A stretch of 22,220 bases of DNA from the NCBI GenBank assembly GCA_026770585.1, contig MU646871.1:260295-282514 (forward strand). The letters are read 5' to 3'. The stretch comes from Baffinella frigidus (Eukaryota; Cryptophyceae; Cryptomonadales; Baffinellaceae). Shown here in pieces: positions 1 to 9,300 of the stretch (the stretch's first letter is position 1; the number at the start of each line of letters is the position of its first letter). Below the pieces are notes generated by a model. It searched no databases and had not been told where the DNA came from. It was given only the letters and a program-made list of their open reading frames with translations. Both the position numbers and the translations under genes were made by a program.

Positions 1-80
1 CTGACGACGCGCATCACACCCTCTCGCACACCCTCTCACACCCTCTCGCACACCCTCGAGGGTGTGATGCGCGTCGTCAG
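1..80. repeat. 80-bp inverted-repeat element, copy 1 (reverse orientation)
   Basis: The ends are a perfect 22-bp inverted repeat (ctgacgacgcgcatcacacc + ct, matched at 59-80). The interior is built from 10- and 12-bp cacaccctct/cacaccctctcg units and a nested 18-bp palindrome, cacaccctcgagggtgtg. The whole unit is the exact reverse complement of the copy at 20458-20537. It could be a tiny non-autonomous mobile element (MITE-like) or a recombination/structural site. It sits at the window edge, so its left flank and any target-site duplication cannot be seen. Confidence 0.9.
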
Positions 81-292
81 CGACATCCCTGCGGGTTCCC
101 GGTGGGGCGCTGAACACCAGGACGTACGGAGAGCAGCTCAGCACCGGCCTGAGGAACCCTTTGGAGGTATCCTCGCCGACCTGCGAAACCCACCCCGTCA
201 GTATCCTGCAGTAGGCCACCGGCCCTGGTTGGTCTCAGCGTAGACCGTCGGCCACGCTACGCTGAGAGTTGAACACAAGGGTTCAGATCCAG

Positions 293-445
293 TCACAAGG
301 CTCGGAATGATGGAATTGATGGTTGGGTGATCACCTGCACCAGCGCGTCATAGACGAACTTTTCCAACGTCTTACGCTCATTCTGTTCCAGGTCGACCAG
401 ACGTTCCGGCGGGAACTGACGTGCATTGGAGGACGGAACAGCAGT
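293..445 (-). other. Possible coding remnant (C-terminal fragment)
   Basis: On the minus strand about 50 codons upstream of a stop at 293-295 read like ordinary protein, including FPPERLVDLEQNERKTLEKF followed by VYDALVQVI. This is an amphipathic charged stretch unlike the repeat-derived ORFs around it. Directly upstream in transcription lies the shortened copy of the inverted-repeat element (446-513), read through in frame. This would fit a gene tail cut by insertion of that element. I do not recognise the family, no start or partner exon is visible, and chance coding potential cannot be excluded. Confidence 0.2.
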
Positions 446-513
446 ATCACACCCTCGAGGGTGTGCGAGAGGGTGTGAGAGGGTGTGCGAGAGGGTGTGA
501 TGCGCGTCGTCAG
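446..513. repeat. 80-bp inverted-repeat element, copy 2 (left end missing)
   Basis: Identical to the last 68 bases of the 80-bp element (same orientation as the copies at 20458 and 20568): atcacaccctcgagg through to gcgcgtcgtcag. The outer 12 bases of the left inverted arm are replaced by unrelated sequence, so this copy is truncated or its end has diverged. Confidence 0.85.
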
Positions 514-574
514 CCTTGTGGTCATGATCGACCCCCTGCGGGGAAGGGGACGCCGTGAGTGCACAGCACTCCCA

Positions 575-620
575 ACACAGTTGGTCCAGGAAATGGAACA
601 CAGTTGGTCCAGGAAATGGA
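575..620. repeat. 23-bp perfect tandem duplication
   Basis: The 23-bp unit beginning acacagttggtccaggaaat and ending gga occurs at 575-597 and again, identical, at 598-620. The identity points to a recent local duplication or replication slippage. No coding role is supported. Confidence 0.9.
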
Positions 621-834
621 AGTGGGTGTGGACGCGGTGCACTACGAACAAAACCCGCGAACAAGGATTGAGGGGGAGGACGCACCACGAGCGAGAATGC
701 CGCAAGCGCAAGAACTACGCCGAAAGTGTCCATACCAGTCTGTTCCAAGTCGGGGGAAACAACCAGACGGTGGCAGGATGGGATTTGGTGGTAGCACCGT
801 CTTTAGACGGCGACATGATGGGATTTTTTTAGCC

Positions 835-853
835 CAAATTTCAATGAAATTTG
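835..853. repeat. Perfect 9-bp-arm palindrome
   Basis: caaatttca and tgaaatttg flank a single central a. It is a short AT-rich palindrome in an otherwise GC-rich stretch, immediately after a T-run (824-830). Its function is unknown. Confidence 0.7.
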
Positions 854-880
854 ACCAAATCAGGACCCCCCCCCGGCTTC

Positions 881-992
881 AGGTCCTTTAGGTTTTAATG
901 CAACATATGCCAACGCCACGCCCTTCCGTAGAAAGGATCTGCACCGAAAGCGTTTTTGCCTTCGGATCGCGTTTAGCTCTCCAGTGCAGAGG
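881..992 (+). repeat. ~112-bp diverged direct repeat, copy A
   Basis: Starts aggtcctttaggttttaatg and ends ctctccagtgcagagg. It matches 1405-1516 with scattered substitutions and small indels, sharing aacatatgccaacg, acgcc.ttccgtagaa, ggatctgca and the terminal ctctccagtgcagagg. An extra fragment of the same opening (cctttaggtcctttaggtt) lies at about 1350-1370. It is a dispersed repeat of unknown type. Confidence 0.75.
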
Positions 993-1404
993 CTCGTGTA
1001 GAGGGAATACAGGGTGGCTCTGTTGGGGTGTTTGAGTTAATCCAAAAGGATCGCGCTCGCACACACACCGAAACCAAGTCAGCCCTTCTGAGGCTCATGG
1101 TATCCCATGCTTGGAGCATAGGAGCGTCAACACAACCCATCTCACCTTCTGGTATGTTGTTTTCTCTGGGGGGTATCCGGTTTGATGTTTTTTTCCTTTT
1201 GACCATGCGGTTGACTAAAAATCTCGCAACTTTGACGGATGTGAACTTTTGATCTGGTCACGTTACCCCGCTCCCGAAAAAGATGGTGGGAGAGACCGAC
1301 GGCCATTCCGCGGTTCTAAAGGAGCAGAGACCTCTCTCTTGGTTTTGGGCCTTTAGGTCCTTTAGGTTCTTCGAGCTCCCAACATAGGCGGACACCGGAC
1401 CTTT

Positions 1405-1516
1405 AGGTCTTTTAGGTTTTAAATGCTCCCAACATATGCCAACGACACGCCGTTCCGTAGAAGGGATCTGCAGAGAAAGCATTTTTGCTTTCGCGTTTTG
1501 CTCTCCAGTGCAGAGG
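1405..1516 (+). repeat. ~112-bp diverged direct repeat, copy B
   Basis: Second copy of the repeat at 881-992 in the same orientation. Its upstream flank also contains a shortened, partly duplicated start (about 1350-1404). The internal divergence means the duplication is older than the 23-bp tandem duplication at 575-620. Confidence 0.75.
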
Positions 1517-2518
1517 TCCTTTGCCGATTTCGTGTTTTATTAGCTGGGATTCGCCGGCCGACCCGGGCCTTCTCTTAGTCTAAAGTACGGTTCCGCCCGC
1601 GTTGAATGAAGGCACCATCTTGACTATTTCTGGGGGCCGCTCCCTGAAGATGTGGAGGAAGAAGACGACGAAGAAAGGATTTGATATGAATCCATAGTTT
1701 CAGCAGACAAACGGGTCTGAACTTCCACTATGAACCTTCCACCAAACCCCGGAGCACACCCGTTTGAGTGAACTCGGGTACTGGGAGCAGCGCAATGCCG
1801 GAACCCAGTCTCCTCTACGTAAAGGAGAATACACTGCCAGGGGCAATCCGTTGCGATCGGACCCCCACCCTCTCTGAAGCCCGGGACCAAAAACCTGACT
1901 GAGAGAGTCAGGAAAGAGTCCACCGCCCATTGAGACAGTGGAGCGCTGTACGCACCACTGACCGGACTTCAGTAACCAGTCTTATGGGACCACGGGGAGC
2001 CACCCTCAGTTTTGGAGGGAGGAAAAGAGCAAAACCTCACACGGGTTTTGGTAAGGATCAACGAGACGGCGACTTGATCAGCACTAGGGTTGAATGAAGG
2101 GAGGATGGGCTGGACTGTTCCGAGTCCAGCTCCTCGGAGGAGTCAGATATCTGACTCCAGTACTCCCGTGTACCCGGTGTGTCAGATAAGCCTCCAAGTA
2201 ACCGGGGGCGAATCCACACTGCACCCCCCCCCTCTCACGATTGCTGTTTTGAGAGGGGCAAGTGTGCATTGTGAATGTGTGTAGGCCAGAGGGAAGGGAA
2301 GGGTTGGGGAAGAGCCGGGGGGTAACGCAACGGATATAGGATCCACGTCGCCCCCCTTGTTGAGCACGAGACAGCCGGGCCTTTTGGCTGGAACCGTAAA
2401 GAACCCCTGTGGTCAAATGTGTCTATCCCCAGCCTCCCGACGGGCTGTACCTGCCGAGCGAGAGTAGGCCAGAAATGTCATGAAACCACCCCCCCCCAGG
2501 GGGTTCCGTTCAGATAAT
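1517..2518. other. Gene-free stretch
   Basis: I see no ORF with convincing protein character, no RNA gene and no strong repeat here. Open frames on the minus strand (for example 1624-1923) have a low-complexity serine run and overlap in several frames, with no recognisable domain. There is a C-run at 2225-2233 and another near 2489-2499. Confidence 0.5.
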
Positions 2519-2830
2519 GTGTGGGGGGGGGGAGGGCGCGCGTACCTTGCCCTGAAGAACGCTGGAGGAAAGGGTTGACGTACCTTTCCCTTGGGAGGGT
2601 GGGGTGGAGAGAAGAGCGCGTGAAGAAAAAGGCGGACTTACCTGATCCGGGTGGGGGGGTGGGGGGGGAGAGAGAGGGCGCACACACCTTGCAGTGAAGA
2701 ACGCATGAAGAGAGGGCGGACGTACCTTGCTGTGAAGAGCGCGTGAAGAAAGGGCGGACGTACCCGGTCCGGAGGGTGGGGGGTGGAAAGAGAGGGCGCG
2801 CACACCTTGCTATGAAGAGCGCATGTAGCA
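2519..2830. repeat. G-rich degenerate tandem array
   Basis: Repeated variants of tgaagagcgcgtgaagaaag followed by ggcggacgtacc begin near 2613, 2697, 2735 and 2812, alternating with G-runs and gagagagggcgc.cacacctt spacers. Unit spacing alternates between roughly 38 and 80 bp. All frames on the minus strand stay open because the array is stop-poor, which creates overlapping false ORFs. The array lies beyond the 3' side of the retroelement ORF and could be its terminal repeat or independent satellite DNA. Confidence 0.75.
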
Positions 2831-3398
2831 ACGGCGGATGGGATCACGGTGGGGGAGAAGTGCGGGTATCAAGGAATATTTCTGAAAGTGTCAGAAATGT
2901 CCTCCTGCGTAGGGGGCACAACGGAAACGTTCTGCGGATTCTTACAAGTCCTTGTGCGGTTGAGACGAAAGAGGGGGGATGTACCATGGTAAGAGGCGTA
3001 GCGACCAGAACGTGGGGATCCTGGTCAAACCTCGCTGTCCAGATGTAATTGCGATTCATCTGCTGTAGAGCAGTGTAGGATGCCCGTACATAGCGTGGTG
3101 GAGGGGGGACATGTGCCAGTTCAGTTGAAAGCAGCGCAGAGCGGGTGGTGCAGGGGGTGCCCGTGATGCCGAGGTGCGGGGGAGTAGATATTCTGCCGTT
3201 ATCGCGTGAGCCCGGTGTCAGTTTGTCAGCATGAGATGATGTGAATTGTAAGAGTATCATGATGAATCAAGCGTGGGGATGTCTGCATTGCAGATGAGTG
3301 GTGACGTGGGCCACGATGTTTGTGTACCGAAAGCTATAGATAAGTTAATAGGAAAGTGAAAATGAGGCTTGTTATGCCTGGAAGTTGTTCCAAGAATG
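2831..3398 (-). other. Probable 3' untranslated region of the reverse-transcriptase element
   Basis: This segment follows the TGA stop (3399-3401) of the minus-strand retroelement ORF and precedes the G-rich array. No convincing ORF is present on either strand. I see no terminal poly-A tract (poly-T on this strand), so the 3' end of the element is not defined. Confidence 0.4.
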
Positions 3399-6300
3399 TC
3401 AACACATGTGTTCCCGGTGCCATTCACAAAAGCGTTTGAGACAATGATGATCTTCGCATGTACCGACGCAAGGACGCGAGCATCCAAATTCCACCTGGCA
3501 GTTTTTATTAGGTGTGTGTATGGTATCAGAATGTTGAAGTTGGTATCCCGGAGCGGGATGAGGTGCCATGGAGGGGTTCACAAGAGTGGGATGAGGTTGT
3601 AAGGATAGTGTTGGTGAGCGAGTGACAGATTTTGTAGAGCGCTGTCGAGGGAGCGGGTTGTCCTTATATGCGATGCGGCGAGCTTTTTGAAGGAGTCGCT
3701 CAAAATCAGGTGGTTTTAGTTGTTGGTGTGTTTCGGGACAGTCTTCCAACCAATGGTTACCCCGTTCGAAGCAGCGAGGGCAATATTGGCAATCAGTTGG
3801 AGGGGCGGCTCGTTTAAGTGTGAGACCAGGAGGGGGGGGTTGGACAGTATCCTGACCCGCTGGACAGTGTCGCTTTGCCGGAGGGGGGGGCAGGTCAGTA
3901 GGAGTGGAGAGGAGGGGAGTGTTGGAGAGAGGATGATGTGGGGATGGTTGAGGGATGGGCGGTGCGGGAGAACGGGAGGGATGAGAGGGGGCTAGTATCA
4001 GATGGCGTCGGGGATGGGTGGCATTGAGGTATTCCGGGAATGGAACGGGGATGAAGCGTGGTTTTCCGTCTTTATATATGTTGGTCAAGGAGTATTTACC
4101 TTTAGGGATCGGTGGCGGTTTGGAAAAGAATGGAGGGAGACCTGACCGTTGCGAAGTGGTGGAAGTGTCTGGGTTGACGCACCAGACAACCCAAGGGGCC
4201 TCAGTGGTAGGAATAGGTTGTTTTGGGAGGAGGGGGGCAGGGGTGGCTGCAAGTGGGTAAAGGGTGGAGGAGGGATCAGCAGGGTCACGGAGGAATGGGA
4301 CGAGTGGATGGAAGTTATTGAGTTCGCGGTGTGGCGGGGAGTGGGGAATTACAGCTGTTTGAATGTTAAGGAATGTGATGATGGAGTCACGAATGTTAGT
4401 TCCTGCAATGGACATTATCAGGTATCGTTGTAAGTAGAGGTGGAGGGTGGATTGTGAAGGGGATGGGGGAATCGGTGGATACGATAAGGATTGAAATGAA
4501 GGCGAAGACAGGCGATATAAAAGGGTGGGGAGGGCGCATAACCAGCAGACTGCCGCTCCTCCATTGGCGGCAGGATCCGGCTTGAGGAAGTTATAATGTA
4601 TTTTACGATGTGTGTCCTTAGTGAGGGGCCCCCGGATTGACCCTATCCGTGATTTATTAAGTTGGATGTAGTTGTCAGCCGCGGATCTGAGGAGGGTGAC
4701 GCACGGAAGTGTGGAGACCAGTGGAGTCGGGGCAGAACCTTGCCACGCAGATCGGATGATCCAGAGAGAGGTGGCTGGAGTGTTGCAATTATCACAGATT
4801 GAGGTAGGGCACGGAGGACGGGGGTCGAAGGGTGGAGGTGGCAGGCTGATAGTTGTGAGTAGGTTGGATATGGTGGAGCGTTTAAGAAGATGAGCGCGGT
4901 AGTAGCCGCGAATGGTCGTGGCTGCGAAGGATGCAGCAACTTGTGGAATGGAGCGGTGATGTACCCCGACGCGTGCCCCTAGGAAGGGGAGGAAGATGGA
5001 AGGGAGGACACCTGGGTAGAGATTTTGGAAACGGGGGTGTGGTAGGCCAGGGACTCCCTTTTCAGCGAGAAGGTGTAGGGCGATTGCAAGTTTACGTGAG
5101 GGGTTAGGATCATCTTCTATTTCGGGGGGAAGGAAGTCTTGCAGGGTGTAGTTAGGTGGGACCATGTCTTTGCGTTTGAACCAGGTGACACATAGGAGGG
5201 GGGCGATTGGGTGGCGGAGTGGGTGTTGGTCTGAATGTTTTGGGTCCATGGAGCTGTAGAGGAGGGGGAGCGAGTGGTATTGTGGGATGGGGTTAGTTTT
5301 TGTGGGGAGGGAGGTGGGTCTGTGAATGGTGGGGGGATTATCTTGATTGGGGGGAGCCAGGGATCCTAACAGGGACCATGAGAGGTTCGTGAGGTGTGTG
5401 TGGTTGAGGGTCCAAAGGAACTTGTCAGGGGTTTTATGGAAGAGCATGAAAGTGGTTGGGAAGGGCGAAGCCGGTGAAGAGTCTCGAGGGGGAAAGTCTG
5501 GATGGGAGAGGTGGGATTGAGAGAAGCATTGGTTGGCAGAGTCATACGAGAGAGAGTATTTAGGGAGGGAGTGCCAACCTGTTGGAGAGCCATGTGGTAG
5601 AATTTGCCAGGGGATGGTTAGGAAATAATGGAAGAAAGCGCCAGGATGCAGTTTCTTGTAGGTGTCCAGGGAGGACGAACGGTGAGGGCAGCCTAGTGCA
5701 AGAACAACAGTTATGTTGGATTTAGCAGAGACACGACATTTATCAAGGAGGCGGTGGATGAAAGTGGAATCCCTGTCATCCACAGTGACCAGGACGGGGT
5801 GATGGAAAGGGACCCGGCTCCATTCAGGATCGGTGTAATCATCTAAGGGTGAAGGGAAGTCACGGAGGAATGTTGTTTGAGTGGAAGGGGAGAGACCCAA
5901 GGTGGATGGTAAGAATGATGGTTGGTGCCAAGGCCCGGTAGGGGTGGTTTGCCCGGGGATGATGGCTAGAGGGTCGGTGCAGGCCTGACCAGCGAGTTTG
6001 CATGTAGATATGAGCCATTGGGACAATGGGCGAGGGAGGATTCTGACTGGAGAGGCCAATGCGAGTGCAACGCGGTTTTGATCGAATGTGCGCAGGAGGG
6101 CTGAGTGGAATGCTGAAGGGTCTGCAGGATCACGAAAGATTGATCGCAGAGATAGGATGGTGTCTACGGTGAGCAATGCTGAGGGACCCGGGGTGTTGGG
6201 GGGGGGGGGGGCTGGAGAGGGTACCTGATGAAGGTGTTGGAGCAGCTGTGTGGTGAGAAGGATGCGGGTGACGTAGGTGGCTACCGAAACTTTATTGCGT

Positions 6301-9300
6301 GGAGGGCCGCCGCGTTCAAGAGGTTCGGTGGGGAACAGTTTCATTCCGAGGAGTGTGGAAGAGCGGGAGAGGTGATCTGGCCATGGCAGGAACTGGGGGA
6401 TTTGTCGACGGGATTTTGGAAACCACCAGTATGGAAGGCCAGAGTGTGCCAGGAATTGGGCTGAAGCGAGGTCGCCGTCACGAAATACCTCGCGATAATA
6501 GGGACATTCAAAGGCGGTGTGATGTCGGGTGTCCTCATCTTCAGTGGACCATGAGGAATCGCAGGAGGAGCAGCGGCCGTCACAGTCAAGTTTTTTAAGT
6601 ATTTTGTTGGACGCCTGTGGGAGGAAGATGGACATTTGTGCTTGGCAGGAGGGCATGTACCCCAGGATTGCTTGGTGACGTGATGTTGCTTCTTGGGCGG
6701 TGACGAGGCTTGTTGCTTTCGCAGTAGATGGGCCATCGGCTATAGCATTCAAAATAAAATAGGAGAGGCCGTCACATGCAAGGAGGGAGTCAGGATCAGT
6801 GATGAGGGGGCGGGAAACCGAAGAGGATGCGAGGATGTCTTGAAGGCGGTCGCGGGGGTTATGGAGGAGAGTTCCATGAAGGAGGAGGACAACAGCATGG
6901 GATCCAGTAGTGTTTTTATATACAGGTGGTATGAAGAAGAGTGGGTTGATGTAGAGAGATTCTTCGGAACGTCCAAACCAGGTGGCTGCTTTGGCACCAA
7001 TATCGACGACATGATTGTTCAAGAGGGATGGGAGGAAGCGACGAGGATCGGTAAGCGAAAGGTTGTGGAAGCAAGGGTTCCACTCGGAGGTGAGGTGGAT
7101 GCCCATGGATTCCAGTTCTTGTAGGGCCATCTGGGCGTGTGTATGTTGGTGATGGAGAGATGAGAGGGCTTGTTTGCGGGAGGAGAGAGGCCGGGAAGAG
7201 GGGGGGAACATCGTGTCAAGAGCTCGTGTGCAGTCGGAATGCCAGCGGAGGTCAGATGCAGGTGGGATGTGGATTGGTGGTGATGCGTGTTTGATGTCGG
7301 CAACCGCGAGTGGGAGTATGATAAGCTCAGTGATTGAGGCATCCGCTGCACAGTTTCCCGGGATGGGAATGCGGAAGCTGCCGCCAATCATTGGCCAGGA
7401 GTCTGGGCCAAGGAGGATGTAAGCCGCAGACATGCGGGGGCATGTGGAGGGGTCAGGGCAGTGAGGATGGAGAGAGTCAGGAGGATTGGAAGTGTGTGAG
7501 AGCAGCGCGGGTGGTGTTAGATAGGACTTGCCGCAGAGACAGGGTGGGTCTATGGGAGCCGCGGGGTCCCCTTGCAGGGACCAAGTGTCCTGTTGTGAAG
7601 GAGCCAGTTTTGAATTGATGGAGTCCCACTGTGCTGGGAGGAATGCTGATGGGGGGAAGGAGGCTGAAACCGGGGCTAACGGGAAGATCGCGGGTGAGAG
7701 AGCCCGAAGGGGGGGAGGATCGTGTGCCTCAATGTATTTCCAATGAAGAGCGAGGAAGAGGGATGTGAGATAAGAGCCGAGAGCATCATGAGGGGAGCCA
7801 TCGTTGCCCGGATAGGGCGACGAGGTGAGGATGATTAGGCGGTCCCCGTATTTATGTTCTGGACAGAAAAGGAAGGAAGATCGGAGTGATTCCCATTGGA
7901 ATTGGAGAAGGTTACGGGCAGCTAGAGCGTGTGTGAGTGTCGATTGGATAAATGTATCTACTCGAAGGAGTTCCTCTGGGGGGGGGGTTGGGGGCCATGA
8001 CATGTTGTGAGGGGAGGTGTCGTTGGGTTGTGTTGGGGGCGGATGGGTTGGCCACCATATGGGGGAGTTTCGTGCGGAGGAGTTTTCGAGATGTAGGGTT
8101 GCAATGGTCATTATTACAGTAGGGTTTCTCAAGGGGTTGACGGGCGGGGGGTTCAGGGGGATAGTGGAGGGGGTGATGTGGAGCGGCTTTGAAATGTAAT
8201 TTGGTGAGTCGTTTTCGTCGCCGTTAGGCGGGATTTCAATGAAAAAGGGTTGGACCTGGAGGGTAGTTGCGTCGAGCAGGTGTGCCCATGTGAGATACCA
8301 CCCAGGGGAAGTAGCCTCAGGGGGGGGGTCGAACCAATAAAGCCAGAAATGTACGAGGGGAGTTCTTTGCATAGGTAGTGATGTGGTTGAGGGGTGGATG
8401 AGGGAAATGCGGTGAGAAGATTGGATGTTGGACAAAACTGTGTTCCATGGGGTGTGCGGCGTGGTGTTTGGGGGCATCCATGATGGAAGGGGGGGCCTGA
8501 AGGTGTGTTGGGTCTGTGCTACGTATTTCAGGGCGAGGGATGGACAGATGGGGTTTGGCAGTAGGGAGCCATCTGTGATAAGGAGGAAGGGGTTGTGGCG
8601 TAGATGATCTGTGTTGGGGTGAATTGAGGCAGCCCATGTTGTGAGGAAGCGGGGGCATGGCGATTGGATGTCAGCGTATTTGGGTTGGGATTCTGGGGGT
8701 GGCATGGGGGGGGGCGGGCGGGGGAGGTGGCCGAGAATGAGTGTGTGGGAAATGGATGGGGGATGAATCAGAAGGTGTGCAGGAGTGTCGGAGGATGGGT
8801 TGTTTGACGGAGGAGGAGTCAGAGGGGATATGTGTGGTGGTGGGAGGATGGCGGGCAGGTGAATGGCGAATATGCCAGTTGCATGTGTTGTTTGAAGAAG
8901 GGCGTTCCATGCGGAGGCGGGGGTGGTGAAGAGGTGTGAGTGGAGTTCGTTGTCAGGGGGGGGGGAAAGGGGGGATGTAGGTGTTTGAGGACCAAGGTTG
9001 TCATTATTGAAGTCCACGACGATGGGGATGCCGAGGCTTTCAGTGCCGAAGGAGAGACGGTAAGTTAATGAAGAGCACGGAGTGATGGCGCGGGCATGGT
9101 GGATTATTAGGGCGTTGGCGTCTGATTGGGAGGTGGAGAGAGGGGGATTAGGGAGGAGATTCGGGGAGGAGGGGATGAGGCGGAACGTTAGGCCTGCTGA
9201 GGCAAGGAGTTGAAGCCTGTAAGATGCCGGGGGAGTGGGGGTGGTTGTTGGGTGGGGGGGGAGGAATCCGAGGTGTATTGCCGCTCGCACCCAGGGGTGA

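Noticed and set aside
1-80. Telomeric repeat
   Set aside because: The cacaccct units are few, lie within inverted arms and recur internally at 20458; no long uniform telomere array.
2478-2847. Several overlapping minus-strand ORFs
   Set aside because: They come from the stop-poor G-rich tandem array and read in all frames; repetitive composition only.
8560-8600. RNase H domain in the retroelement (LLITDGSLLP near residue 709)
   Set aside because: Only one motif resembles RNase H; the other catalytic acidic residues are not recognisable at proper spacing.
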